A stretch of 64,000 nucleotides of DNA from Gemmatimonadaceae bacterium (GCA_022843265.1 JALHNZ010000001.1:62001-126000); one strand, 5' to 3'; counted from the stretch's first letter, positions 27,575 through 36,819 are shown. The notes: generated by a model from the letters alone, not told the origin. Translations and numbers: made by a program.

Positions 27575-28942
27575 ATGACCCAACCACCCGAGGCCCTCGA
27601 TTTCGCACGCCGGCAGGCGATACGCAAAGCGGACGACGCGAAGCAACTCGACACGCTCCTCGCCGACGTCTTGCGCGTCGAAGCTGACAAGCTGCTGGGC
27701 CAGGCGTGGTTGAGTGGCGCGCTCGACGCCTTCACTGACGCGGATGGACCGCCACCAGCGGAGGAAGAGTTCATGATCCTCTCGGTGTGGTTGATGTATC
27801 ACTACCGCTCACCGGCCACCAACGGCCTGCCGTTTGCCGCGTGGTGGGCAGACCGCAAGCGGTTGTACCGCGAGCCGGCGAAGGCCCGACTTGTGCAGGC
27901 GCACTGCAATGCGTCAATCGGCCTGTGGGAAGTGATGCGCGTCGAGCGCGGGCTTGGCACACACCTGCGCGACCTGATCAGTGGCGAGGAGGTGTTTGTT
28001 CTCGACAGATCGTCGAGCGCCACGCTCGAGCGGTGGCTCGTGCTGTGCGGCTACGTGGTGCAGGTAGACGGCATTGCTTTCTTCGGCGGCGTGCACCAAC
28101 AGCCGCTTGTGCCAAGCGACGCGGATCGGGTGGTGAAGGCGGCGCGAAAGCTTGCTCGCACTCGACGTAAGGCGATCGGGATCGAGCATCGATCGCATCC
28201 TGAGTTCCAGTCCGCCGTGATTGGCTGCTGGCGAATCGTGGTCGAACAGGTGTTGTCCCCACGTGCATTGCCAACCATGCACAACACCGACGGCGATCTG
28301 CTGGAGCCGCAGCGCGACGAGTTCGCGGTCCGCGCGTCGGTGACTGACATTCTGGAGGCACTCGCCAACGTGCCGGGGGCGCAGGAAGCAAAGCGTGTCG
28401 GACGAGCAACCGAAGTCGTGATCATGCGCCCTGAGCGCACAGACGAGATGATCCCCCGCGGCACCGTTGTGGGCCATATTACCGTCACCACGACGCGGCT
28501 GCGCATCGACACGAACTCGGTCGCGCGTGCCGACGCGCTGCGCGCTGCGGTGGAGCATGTTGCCGGGGCACTGCTCACGTGGCGCGCACGGGTCAGCGAG
28601 GATATTGGCGCCGCGTTGGAGGAGGCGCGCCGACCAACCGCTACCACGACGCCGCCACGCGGGGGTGGACTGGCCTTCTCCTCCCTCGACGATCCGTCCA
28701 CGATGCCGCCGGAGATTCGGGCGCATCTCGCGGCCATGGGCGAGCAGGAACAGGTGCGGTGGCCGGACTACCCGTTGCCCGCGCTCGACGGCATGACAGC
28801 GCGCGCGGCGGCGCGCGACCAACGCATGCGGCCACGACTGGTACTGCTGCTCAAGGACATGGAGGCGAGACAGGCGACCGCACCTTTCGCGAATCCGCTG
28901 GCGCTCGACTTCGCGCGACTGCGGCGCGAACTCGGGGTGTGA
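27575..28942 (+). CDS. Unknown 455-residue protein
   Basis: A large soluble protein that I cannot assign. Its central part (GLWEVMRVERGLGTHLRDLI then SGEEVFVLDRSSSATLERW, about residues 105-160) resembles the region that accompanies SEC-C metal-binding motifs in other proteins, but no SEC-C cysteines are present at the C-terminus. The second half has a short motif EMIPRGTVVGHITVTTTRLRI and an Ala/Arg-rich tail. There is no signal peptide or membrane segment. It is the only rightward gene of element A, placed just inside the attachment site, a common place for cargo or defence genes. The first in-frame ATG gives the complete conserved region. Confidence 0.75.
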   Translation: MTQPPEALDFARRQAIRKADDAKQLDTLLADVLRVEADKLLGQAWLSGALDAFTDADGPPPAEEEFMILSVWLMYHYRSPATNGLPFAAWWADRKRLYREPAKARLVQAHCNASIGLWEVMRVERGLGTHLRDLISGEEVFVLDRSSSATLERWLVLCGYVVQVDGIAFFGGVHQQPLVPSDADRVVKAARKLARTRRKAIGIEHRSHPEFQSAVIGCWRIVVEQVLSPRALPTMHNTDGDLLEPQRDEFAVRASVTDILEALANVPGAQEAKRVGRATEVVIMRPERTDEMIPRGTVVGHITVTTTRLRIDTNSVARADALRAAVEHVAGALLTWRARVSEDIGAALEEARRPTATTTPPRGGGLAFSSLDDPSTMPPEIRAHLAAMGEQEQVRWPDYPLPALDGMTARAAARDQRMRPRLVLLLKDMEARQATAPFANPLALDFARLRRELGV

Positions 28943-28944
28943 GG

Positions 28945-28966
28945 GGGGCGAGCGTGAGATCGCCCC
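28945..28966 (+). terminator. Possible terminator hairpin
   Basis: GGGGCG and CGCCCC flank a 10-base loop directly after the stop of the 455-residue protein gene. There is no T-run, so this is only a weak candidate. The following 29000-29150 stretch shows nothing else. Confidence 0.3.
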
Positions 28967-29153
28967 ACATCTAACCGGGGCGAGGGCCCGCAATTCTCAC
29001 CGCGCTACGCGCGTCTCTGCAACACTGCCCATATCTGGCCGCCACGATCATCGATTGCCGACCCAGCCCAGTCGGCGACGCCATACAACGTCGTCGTGAC
29101 ACGGTCTGTACCTCGCGTATAGAACGTTGCCGTCCCCGTGTGATTCTAGCCGA

Positions 29154-29482
29154 CTAGCCGACCGCGAGTCCTTCCAACCCTTCGGACTTCGCAATGTGCA
29201 GCAACGTGAGGCCCATGCCACCGGGGCGCTTCTTGCCCGACTCCTATTGCATCACCGTGCTCGGCGTCGTGTTCAAGAATGCAGTGAAAACCGGCGGGCT
29301 GACCTTCAGTCGCCGCCGGAGCGTGCGAATCTGCAACGCGGACATCGGCGGTGGCGTTACGCACATCTGATCGTACTCCCGCAACGTGTCGGCAGTGATC
29401 ATCCCAACACCGTCAGGTCCGATACGGCGCTGTGAATCGCTTCGAACGCGCCGCTATTGTGCTTCTTTGTTGATCTATTCAC
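29154..29482 (-). pseudogene. HigA2-like XRE antitoxin pseudogene (copy 2)
   Basis: Read on this strand from a GTG at 29482, it gives NRSTKKHNSGAFEAIHSAV, a one-base frame change near 29400, then MITADTLREYDQMC, the helix-turn-helix IRTLRRRLKVSPPVFTAFLN with TTPSTVMQ, a TAG where a Trp (TGG) is expected, and [20 protein letters not shown] ending EGLEGLAVG. Apart from the frame change and this single Trp-to-stop change the protein is well preserved, so the loss is recent. HigA antitoxins repress a host-inhibition toxin (HigB); no toxin gene remains beside it. Confidence 0.75.
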
Positions 29483-29498
29483 AGGTCTTGTCCACGCA

Positions 29499-30080
29499 CT
29501 ATTCGTTGAGTTGCATCATCTCCCGCCACTGTGCGCTGACGCCAAGTTCGCCCGCTTCCCTCGCCAGTGACTCAACGTCGATAGCGCTGCCCATGACGCG
29601 CAATACCGTTCGCACGTCCCGTAAATGCCGCTCACTCGCCCCCTGCTGGCGAAATCGCAGCTTCTGCAAAATGACGTGCTCGGGCGACGCGATTGGCACC
29701 GTCAAACCAACCAGTTGCACTTCGCGTTTCGTCGCGAGGCCTTGTTTCGACAAGGCATCATCACCGACGAGGTAGACGTCCGCTCGTGCATCACTTTCGA
29801 GATGCAGCACATTGAAGTGACCGTATGCCGCCCGCGCTGCCTCCTGCACGATCACCTCGATGGGCGGGCAATAGAACTCGGTATCGGGAAACTGCTTCGC
29901 AAAGTGTTCGGCATCGCGCTCGCGCAGGGCCACGACCACATCGATGTCTAGCGTCAGCCGCGGCTCTCCGTACAGAATCGCTGCGACACCACCCGCTACC
30001 ATCCACTCGACGCCACATGCAGCGAGTGGCGGTGCGAACAGCGAGACGACATCAGTCGGCTGCACGACGGAAGAGCTCAC
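29499..30080 (-). CDS. MNT/AbiEii-like nucleotidyltransferase
   Basis: 193 residues. Near residues 28-50 it has the minimal nucleotidyltransferase signature MVAGGVAAILYGEPRLTLDI followed by DVVV: G-G, a Tyr-Gly, an Arg and the metal-binding D-x-D pair. Members with this pattern (DUF6036, AbiEii/AbiGii types) transfer nucleotides to RNA or protein and often act as toxins. It starts at GTG 30080, overlapping by 29 bases a 72-residue protein gene upstream on the same strand, so the two are coupled. The toxin/antitoxin reading is inference from the family and gene layout. Confidence 0.85.
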   Translation of the reverse strand: MSSSVVQPTDVVSLFAPPLAACGVEWMVAGGVAAILYGEPRLTLDIDVVVALRERDAEHFAKQFPDTEFYCPPIEVIVQEAARAAYGHFNVLHLESDARADVYLVGDDALSKQGLATKREVQLVGLTVPIASPEHVILQKLRFRQQGASERHLRDVRTVLRVMGSAIDVESLAREAGELGVSAQWREMMQLNE

Positions 30081-30270
30081 GCGCTACGCGCGTCACGCTG
30101 GCGTCGTCAAGCTCGGGTTGGCGCAACCGCACACCGGCCCTGACTGCGTCCCAGGCCAAGTTCCAGATAGCATCGGCGCACGCCAGCTTCTCGTCAGGCG
30201 TCATGGCGCGATAGCGCGCGGCCTGCCGCTGGGCGACTTCTGGCGAAACGTAAGGCGCGTCGAAGAACAT
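30052..30270 (-). CDS. Small helical partner of the nucleotidyltransferase
   Basis: 72 residues, predicted all-helical, with MTPDEKLACADAIWNLAWDA and then AVRAGVRLRQPELDDASVTR and a basic end. Its 3' end overlaps the 5' end of the nucleotidyltransferase gene, the usual layout for an antitoxin or adaptor preceding its toxin. I have seen this type of sequence (short protein with MTPxEK and RxPELDxxxV) upstream of similar transferases in other bacteria, but could not check it here. The ATG at 30270 has no strong ribosome-binding site. Upstream 30271-30566 holds no convincing gene. Confidence 0.7.
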   Translation of the reverse strand: MFFDAPYVSPEVAQRQAARYRAMTPDEKLACADAIWNLAWDAVRAGVRLRQPELDDASVTRVARELFRRAAD

Positions 30271-30566
30271 TTTGTGAAGATCGCCTCGAGCGCACCTGCG
30301 GACAACCGGCCCGACGCGACCTGCTCCGTCAATGCCGCACGCTGCTTGGGCGCGACATCTTACCGATACTCCTAGCGGCATATCTGCCGCGACATTGGAG
30401 TCACGGTAGAGCAGTTTGTGGCAGCGTGATCGCCGCCCAAGTAGGCTCAGAGCAGCAGGCTCGTGCTCCTCGCAATCGTCGTGGTCACCGAGGGTCCCGT
30501 CCAGCATCGCTGCGGCCCGGAGTGGCCGAATGAGCGGATCTTCGCGCCATACTGGCTCAACACAAA

Positions 30567-30599
30567 AACGACCCCACATCAACATGATGTGGGGTCGTT
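30567..30599 (-). terminator. Rho-independent terminator of tRNA-Gly
   Basis: A perfect 15-bp stem (AACGACCCCACATCA and its complement) with a 3-base loop. On the minus strand it is followed by TTTTTGTG. It lies 32 bases beyond the 3' end of tRNA-Gly(CCC), whose transcript it should end. Confidence 0.9.
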
Positions 30600-30631
30600 C
30601 CCAAACCCTTGAAAATCAACACGTTAAACAG

Positions 30632-30704
<73 letters not shown>

Positions 30705-30811
30705 AGACTACAGTTACCGCTCAATCTTACAACGACTTACGCCAGCGCGACAGGTCCGCGAAAGATCACTCGTGCACACGCGCGCGCGAAATGTGCACGA
30801 GCGGGCCAAAA

Positions 30812-30842
30812 AGAGCCCGACTCCACAGGGAAGCCGGGCTCT
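30812..30842 (-). terminator. Rho-independent terminator of the tape measure gene
   Basis: Stem AGAGCCCG/CGGGCTCT, followed on the minus strand by TTTTTGGCCC. It lies 20 bases after the stop codon of the tape measure gene and separates it from the tRNA. Confidence 0.85.
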
Positions 30843-30861
30843 CCTTACCGAGCAATCTTGA

Positions 30862-33800
30862 CTAAATGATCCTGCCGTTGATCAGCAGGGCGCTGCGTTG
30901 CCCCTTGATACCGAGATACCGGTCGACCTGATTCATCTGTTTCTTGCTCAGTGGCCGGTCGAACTCTTCAGCGGTGTCGCGCCCGGAGAGTGCCCCGCCC
31001 GCGCCCTTCCCCTCAACCAGCGCCACCAACCGCCGCAGCGAGGCGGCCGAGGACGCGGCATAGTCCACCAGCTGCAGCGCACTCGCTTCACTGATACTAC
31101 GCGCGCTGCGCACGGCCGTCGTTTCTTCGCCGAGCGTCGTGATCCGCTCAGGCGAGCCACCGCGATAGACCTCGGACGGGGTCCCGCCCACGCCGGCATC
31201 GCTGGTCGTGGGAGTCGTCGCCTTCTCCATCGTCGCGGCAATCAGCGCCTGGTACCGCGCGGCATAGATCGCATCGATCTGCGAGAACACATCCGCGCTG
31301 GCGCCAACGAGTGTGGCTTGGCGCTTCTGGTTGTCGCGCCATTCGTTCAGCTCGGTGACATCGGCGTCGAAGTTGCGGCCTTGTGACCGCTTGTACTGCA
31401 CATCGATGGAGCGCGTGAAGTCGGCCAGCGCGGCCGCGGCTTCGGCTTGCTGCTGATACGCTTTGGTGACCTCAGCGGCGGCCGCGGCCGCATCTTCCAT
31501 GGCGTGCAGCTCGCGCAGCCGCGCGCGGGTGCTCTCATCCACCGCGGACGCGATCTCTTGCGTGCGATCGATCTCTGTCTGTTTGCGCTCCAGCTCCCGC
31601 GCCTTGGCCGGATCCAAGGAACGGTAGACGTCCAGCATACGGCGATCGATATCCGCATTTTGCGACGCGGCCAGCTGCTGCTGTTCAGCGGCGGCCGCCG
31701 TGGCGCGCGCGACCGCTTCGAGCTCCTGCACGTATTGAATCTGCGTGATCATGCTGGCATCCGTCACGCCGGCGAGTTCGCGCCGATTCGCAATATCGAT
31801 GCGCATCTGTTCGGCTTCGATGGTGCGCCCTTCGGCCACGAGTTTGCGCACGCTCAGGTCTTCGACTTGCTGGCGTGTGGCTTCCGCGGCGGCCGCATCG
31901 AAGGCGCGCAGCGCGGCCGTCATTTCGTCGCCGATCAAAACTTTCAGCTGCTCGAACATCTCGCCGGTGATCGTGCCCGCTGCGACCAACGCTTGCGCCT
32001 GGGCGAGTGCGTTGTTCGCGCTGATGGTCTGTCCCGTAGCGAACGCGCCGCGTGTATCGCCGCTGAGCGACTGGCGCCGCGCGGTGATGTCCAGCCCGAA
32101 CGCCTCACGCTCGCGCGCTTGGGTCGCGGCGCGCTCAGCTTCCACGCGCAGACGTGCCGCCTCGGCGGCCTGCGTTTCGGCGACTTGCACCGCGCGCAGC
32201 TGCACGAGATACGGAGAATCGGCGCCGAACCGTGATTCAACCTCTGCGATTTCGCGCAGCTGCTGGAGCCGCAAGCGTTCCGCGTCGGCCGCCTCAGTCT
32301 GTCCGGCCGCCACCAGGCGACGCACGGTCAAGTCTTCGTTCAACCGAGCGAGCTCGCGGGCATTCTGTTCACGCAAAGCCGCCTCATTCGCGACGACCAC
32401 TTCGAGCACCCGCTCGAGCTCAGCCCGGTAGTTCGCGAACCCATTCTGTCCGCGCTTCGCGGCGAAGTCGGCAATCCCTGAGAGCTGCGCGATCTGCGCG
32501 CGCAAGTCATCGGCGCTGTCGAGCCGAAGGCCGCCCGTCTTGATGCCCGTCGCAGCGGCCGCGCCTTTGATCAGCTCTTCTGCGCGCGCGAGATTCTGCC
32601 GCAGTGCTCCGTCCAGCGACGTGCGCGCCACGATCGCGAAATCTTCCAGCGCACGGTTGAACGCGATGGCGGCCTCGGCCATCTGGCGCGCCTTCTCACG
32701 CGCTTTCGTGCCGAAGAGGTCCAGCGCGTCGGCCACCTGCGTAATGCCGCCCAGCACGGCGCCAGCGGCCCCCAGCGCGGCGAACGTGCCCGCTGCCCCC
32801 GCCTTGCCGCCGAGCGCATCGCCAAACGAAACGGATTCACCGACGCCGTTCTTAATCGACTGCGCACGCACGAGTCCGGTCGTAATGGACTGCGCACCCG
32901 TCGCCACTGCGGATACCGTTTTGCCCACCTCGCCGAACGCCTGGGCGATCAGCTGCGCAACGCCAAGAACGTCGCGCAAACCATCAACCCACGCGTTCGT
33001 ATCGGTGAGCGTCGACGGCGGGAGCGCCATGGAGCCCTTCACCTCCACGCCCAAGAGCGCATCGCGCACGCGCTTGAGTCGCTGGTATTCCGCGACCTGC
33101 TGCACGATCCCGGCAATGGTGAGCGGCGTTAGTGCGATGCCCGCTTTCGTCGCAGCCGTCAGCGCCTCAGCAACACCCGCCTGCAGTTCCTGTTGCTGAC
33201 GCAACTTGCTGTACGCGACGCCACCTTCGTTGAGCGCCGCGATCTGTGCGCGCAACTGCGCATTCTCGCGCAGCCGTGCCGCCTCCGACGTCGCCAGCGC
33301 GGCGGCGCCTTCCGTGATTGCGGCCGTGTATGCCTCTTGGCGCTTCATCGCGCGATCCGCGAGTTCGATCGTGAGCAGAACCCAACGCGCCTCATAATCG
33401 CGAATCGCGTCCCCTCGTTCTTTCGCCGCCTTCGCCGCGTCCTGCGTGGCCTTCGTTTGCCGCTCCGTGGCCTGCTCAAGCTGCCCGTTCATCATCGTCA
33501 AGGCCGTGGCCGTCTTGAGCATCCCTTGCGCTTTCTGATCCCCTTCGGCGAGCGCCTGGGCGAACGTGCGGTTCTTTTCGCTGGCGTCTTTCCACACGTC
33601 ATTCGCCGCCTTGAAACCATCGGCCGCGGCCTTCCCGCCCTGTCGGAACATCGCGAGCGCCATGCCGGCGGCTTCGATGTCCTTCACCATGTTCGGCGGG
33701 ACGTAGTTCGCTTTCGCGGCCTTCTCGGCTGCCTCGCGCTGTTCGATGATCGCTTTCGTCGTCTCGTTGATCGCGGGCGTCAGTTCTTTGTGGCTTTTGC

Positions 33801-34869
33801 GCCAGGCGTACACCGCGCCGGTAACAATCGTGACCGCGGCGATTGCGGCCCCAACAGGGCCAAGCAAGGCCGCCCACGCACCCGCCGCAGCGGCTCGCAT
33901 GAGCGTGAGCGCGCCCGAGAGCGACGTCACGGCCGCCGCCTGCGCTGCAAACGCCGAGATTGATGCGGCGCCACTCGGGGCGAGCAATGCGGCGCCCGCT
34001 TTCGTCGCGGCGAGCGTAAGACCACCGGCGCCGAGTGCGACCGATACGGCAACGACCGCGTCTTTGTATTCGAGCAAGAATTGCGCGGACACACCAATGG
34101 CCGCGGCAATGGCGCCCGTCGCAGACTTCGCTTCGTTGGAGCCTGCGACCACCATGCCGAACGCGTTGTTCAACTGCGTCAGCGCGGCGCCGATTGTTGT
34201 GGGGATTTCTTTCGCCAAGAGCGCGAGTTTTTCCTTCTGCGATTCTAGCGCGAGTGCCACTTGTCGGCCGCTCAACTCACCCGCGGCGCCCATCTCGCGC
34301 AGCTTGCCGATCGGGACGCCCAATCCGTCCGCAATTGCTTGGGCGACGGCGGGCAACTGTTCCATGATGGAATTCAATTCGTCGCCTCGCAGCACACCCG
34401 ACGCGAACGCTTGCCCCAGCTGCATGATGCCCGCCGCGGCGGCGCCCGTGCTCGCATTCGACAAGCGCGTCGCGTTGCTGACAGCTTCCGTAATGGAGAT
34501 CAGCTGCGTTTGCGACAAGCCGAGCGCGTCGGACGAGCGCGCCATACGCGCGTAGAGGTCGACCGTGGCGGCGTAGCTTTGCCGCGACGACTGCGCGATC
34601 TGGAACAACGCGCTTTGCGCTTTCGCAAACTCTTGGCTACTGCCGGTGACTTGCTTGAGACGGCCGTTCAGCAGGGTGTAGGAATCGACGGCTTCTGCGA
34701 GCCCTTTGACGCCGATCGCAATGCCGAGCGCGGCGCCGGCCTTTTTGAGCTCGGACACCGCACGCTGCGCGCTGCTCTCGATGCCCTTGAGCGAGCTTTG
34801 TACCTCTTGCGCGCCGCGCTTGGCGCCGCTGCTGTCGATCACCACGCCGAGTCGCGCGATGCGTGCCAT
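30862..34869 (-). CDS. Phage tail tape measure protein
   Basis: 1335 residues. Tape measure proteins set the length of a phage tail and help deliver DNA. The N-terminus (LGVVIDSSGAKRGAQEVQSS) and the following block with VDLYARMARSSDALGLSQTQ, GIMQLGQAFASGVLRGDELN and SIMEQLPAVAQAIADGLGVP form the conserved N-terminal domain of tail tape measure proteins. Two hydrophobic stretches follow at about 265-375 (with AAAAGAWAALLGPVGAAIAA) as membrane-active segments. The remaining 900 residues are almost entirely helical, Ala/Arg/Glu-rich coiled coil. No frame-shifted chaperone gene precedes it and no other tail gene is near. It is the only large structural gene in the element, alone behind a hairpin-rich intergenic region. 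Confidence 0.92.
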   Translation of the reverse strand: MARIARLGVVIDSSGAKRGAQEVQSSLKGIESSAQRAVSELKKAGAALGIAIGVKGLAEAVDSYTLLNGRLKQVTGSSQEFAKAQSALFQIAQSSRQSYAATVDLYARMARSSDALGLSQTQLISITEAVSNATRLSNASTGAAAAGIMQLGQAFASGVLRGDELNSIMEQLPAVAQAIADGLGVPIGKLREMGAAGELSGRQVALALESQKEKLALLAKEIPTTIGAALTQLNNAFGMVVAGSNEAKSATGAIAAAIGVSAQFLLEYKDAVVAVSVALGAGGLTLAATKAGAALLAPSGAASISAFAAQAAAVTSLSGALTLMRAAAAGAWAALLGPVGAAIAAVTIVTGAVYAWRKSHKELTPAINETTKAIIEQREAAEKAAKANYVPPNMVKDIEAAGMALAMFRQGGKAAADGFKAANDVWKDASEKNRTFAQALAEGDQKAQGMLKTATALTMMNGQLEQATERQTKATQDAAKAAKERGDAIRDYEARWVLLTIELADRAMKRQEAYTAAITEGAAALATSEAARLRENAQLRAQIAALNEGGVAYSKLRQQQELQAGVAEALTAATKAGIALTPLTIAGIVQQVAEYQRLKRVRDALLGVEVKGSMALPPSTLTDTNAWVDGLRDVLGVAQLIAQAFGEVGKTVSAVATGAQSITTGLVRAQSIKNGVGESVSFGDALGGKAGAAGTFAALGAAGAVLGGITQVADALDLFGTKAREKARQMAEAAIAFNRALEDFAIVARTSLDGALRQNLARAEELIKGAAAATGIKTGGLRLDSADDLRAQIAQLSGIADFAAKRGQNGFANYRAELERVLEVVVANEAALREQNARELARLNEDLTVRRLVAAGQTEAADAERLRLQQLREIAEVESRFGADSPYLVQLRAVQVAETQAAEAARLRVEAERAATQAREREAFGLDITARRQSLSGDTRGAFATGQTISANNALAQAQALVAAGTITGEMFEQLKVLIGDEMTAALRAFDAAAAEATRQQVEDLSVRKLVAEGRTIEAEQMRIDIANRRELAGVTDASMITQIQYVQELEAVARATAAAAEQQQLAASQNADIDRRMLDVYRSLDPAKARELERKQTEIDRTQEIASAVDESTRARLRELHAMEDAAAAAAEVTKAYQQQAEAAAALADFTRSIDVQYKRSQGRNFDADVTELNEWRDNQKRQATLVGASADVFSQIDAIYAARYQALIAATMEKATTPTTSDAGVGGTPSEVYRGGSPERITTLGEETTAVRSARSISEASALQLVDYAASSAASLRRLVALVEGKGAGGALSGRDTAEEFDRPLSKKQMNQVDRYLGIKGQRSALLINGRII

Positions 34870-35242
34870 ATGTGAGCCCTTTACGTCGTGAGGGTCGCTG
34901 CGGTCACACGACGCGCAGCCTATTTTCGCACGCTACGTCGCGCGCGCGCGCGTGCACAGAGGCAAGGGGGGCCATGGTGGCCCCCTCTGGGGGGCACCGT
35001 GCCCCCCGGTCGCCACTGATTGCAGCCTACAAAGGTTTCCCCGCGCGTTGCAGTGCTGCGACGCGCTGAGGGGGTCACGGCGACCCCCAACGGGGTGCGC
35101 CACGCATCCCCTTCGTTGCCCGACTGCCTGCTCTATGGGCAGGACGGCGCCAATGACGAAACGATCACCACATACGAGCAAGGGCACCCGCGAAGGTGCC
35201 CTGTCATCGTGCCAATGCGCACGAAATGTGCGCGACGTGCGC
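34870..35242. repeat. Intergenic array of five hairpins
   Basis: No gene is present. Five compact inverted repeats follow one another: 34967-34985 (GGGGGCCA/TGGCCCCC), 34989-35007 (GGGGGGCA/TGCCCCCC), 35070-35088 (GGGGGTC/GACCCCC), 35127-35143 (CCTGC/GCAGG) and 35181-35202 (AGGGCACC/GGTGCCCT). The first three share a G-run stem and a tiny loop. They lie downstream of the integrase and upstream of the tape measure gene, so they could terminate the integrase transcript, mark a packaging or replication site, or regulate the tape measure gene. Confidence 0.65.
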
Positions 35243-36589
35243 TTACGCCGAGCGCGATCGGGTGCCGAGCGATTCTTCGAGCGCGTGCACGGCCTGCTCT
35301 TGAATCGCGGGGCTGACGTGCGAATAAATCTCAAGCGTGACGTTCGTCGTCGAGTGCCCCAACCGATTGCTGACGATCTTCGGGTGCACGCCACTTTGCA
35401 GCAACAACGTAGCCATGCTGTGCCGCAACGAGTACAGCGAGAGGTCGGGAAACTCGGCGTCGCGCATCATCTGGCGTTCGGCCGCATGACGCGCCGCGAG
35501 CGCGGCCGTGTACACCGGCGAGCGCGACGGCACGGGTACGGGTGGCAACGTGCGACCGAGCATCAGCGCCGCGGCCTTCGCCAACATCGGCTTGAAATAG
35601 CGCTTGACGATCGTATCGAGATACAGCGGCTTCCCATACTCACCCGGAAACACGAGGTCGTTGTTTTCGTACTCGGCGCCGGCCAGCAACCGATAGCTGG
35701 CTTGCTCGGCTTTGTGCCGTTTCAGCATCTGCACCAGGTCATCGGGAATCGGGATCTGTCGCGCTTTCTTCGTCTTGGTTGGCGCCAACGCCCACGACGT
35801 ACCCGCGCCCCGTGCGAGGTCGGTCGGACGCGTGCGCACGAGCGCCCGCTGAATGCGCAGCACCTTGTTGTCGAAATCCGTGTCGCGCCAGAGCAAGCCC
35901 GCGAGTTCACCAGGACGACACCCGGTCCACAAGAGCGCCGCGAAGAGCACGCCGAACCGTTCGCCCTCGCACGCGGTGAGAAACGCGCGCGCCTGCAGTG
36001 GCGTCAAGACCGTCTGATCTTTTTTCAGATTACCCGCGACGGGTATCATCTCGCCATCAACCGGCGAAACGCGAATGCGTTTCAACTTGACCGCGAACGC
36101 GAGACGCGCACGCACGATGCGAAAGAGGCGGCTGACCGTCGCCTCGGCGAGCGGGGCGCCATCTTCGCGGCCGGCGTCGGACAGCTGGCGAAAGTGTTTC
36201 GCGAGTTGATCCGTTGTCACCTTCGAGAGCGGCGTGTGCGCCAGCATCGGGTTGCGCTTCGCGAGGTACAGCTCGCACAGCGCGAGATCATCTTGGCAGG
36301 TTCGGCGCGAGATTTCGCCTTTACGGCCCATGCGAATCTCCGTGTAAAACTCGCGCAGAAACTCGATGAACGGCTGCATGCTCCACTTCTGGCCCATGGC
36401 CTCGCCGCGCCCTTTCTTGACTTCCATTTCGCTGACCCACTGCGCGGCCAGCTTCGGATCCGTGAACGTTTTCGACACCGACGACCGCGAACCGTCCGGG
36501 CGCACGATGGACACGCGCGCTTGAAAGCTGCCGGGCTGACGCTCTACGACTGAGCCCGAGCGGCGACGTCGTGCACGAGGGCGCGTCAT
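35243..36589 (-). CDS. int: Tyrosine recombinase / phage integrase
   Basis: 448 residues. An N-terminal arm-binding region (SFQARVSIVRPDGSRSS, about 20-60) is followed by a core-binding SAM-like domain (about 70-170) and the catalytic domain. Catalytic residues seen: Arg225 in TGCRPGEL, a Lys near 274 in TKTKKARQIPIP, Arg389 with His390 in YSLRH, His412 in LGHS and the nucleophile Tyr422 in IYSHV. The usual first His of the HxxR box is Tyr386 here, a tolerated variant. It should catalyse integration and excision at the tRNA-Gly anticodon loop. Its start overlaps the preceding 77-residue gene by ATGA. Confidence 0.95.
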   Translation of the reverse strand: MTRPRARRRRSGSVVERQPGSFQARVSIVRPDGSRSSVSKTFTDPKLAAQWVSEMEVKKGRGEAMGQKWSMQPFIEFLREFYTEIRMGRKGEISRRTCQDDLALCELYLAKRNPMLAHTPLSKVTTDQLAKHFRQLSDAGREDGAPLAEATVSRLFRIVRARLAFAVKLKRIRVSPVDGEMIPVAGNLKKDQTVLTPLQARAFLTACEGERFGVLFAALLWTGCRPGELAGLLWRDTDFDNKVLRIQRALVRTRPTDLARGAGTSWALAPTKTKKARQIPIPDDLVQMLKRHKAEQASYRLLAGAEYENNDLVFPGEYGKPLYLDTIVKRYFKPMLAKAAALMLGRTLPPVPVPSRSPVYTAALAARHAAERQMMRDAEFPDLSLYSLRHSMATLLLQSGVHPKIVSNRLGHSTTNVTLEIYSHVSPAIQEQAVHALEESLGTRSRSA

Positions 36590-36819
36590 GCCGCCGCCTG
36601 CACTTCGGCCGCGACGTGCTCGGCGATCAACTGCAGCAATTCATCGGACAGCGGCAACCGCTCGCGATCGCGCCAGGTGCGCAGTTCCTTGCGAATGCCG
36701 GTGACGTCACAGCGGAACGCATCGCGGGCGAATCGGGCCAGACGTTCGGCCGACGCGATCGGCGTGTCAGCGCCCTGGCGACGGCGCGCGACGTGGCCAG
36801 CGGCGAAGAGGCGGCTCAT
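36586..36819 (-). CDS. Small protein coupled to the integrase
   Basis: 77 residues, basic N-terminal half (GHVARRRQGAD), then helices (LARFARDAFRCDVTGIRKEL; LSDELLQLIAEHVAAEVQAA). It overlaps the 89-residue gene by ATGA on one side and the integrase by ATGA on the other, so the three are made together. Size and position suit an excisionase or directionality factor, but no winged-helix signature is evident and the function stays open. Confidence 0.75.
   Translation of the reverse strand: MSRLFAAGHVARRRQGADTPIASAERLARFARDAFRCDVTGIRKELRTWRDRERLPLSDELLQLIAEHVAAEVQAAA

Noticed and set aside
29154-29482. TAG in the antitoxin gene as recoded (suppressed) codon
   Set aside because: A frame shift in the same gene and its decayed second copy make simple gene loss more likely; no other in-frame TAG is seen in window genes.
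30271-30566. Extension of the 72-residue gene to a 177-residue protein
   Set aside because: The upstream frame is Arg/Cys-rich without conserved features; the ATG at 30270 gives a protein typical of small partners.
30862-34869. Tape measure protein as a chromosomal R-type tailocin or contractile-injection component
   Set aside because: Such clusters need sheath, tube, baseplate and spike genes nearby; none is present, while integrase and helicase are.
34952-36553. 533-residue reading frame opposite the integrase
   Set aside because: Arg/His-rich antisense shadow of a clearly real integrase; no start signal or domain.
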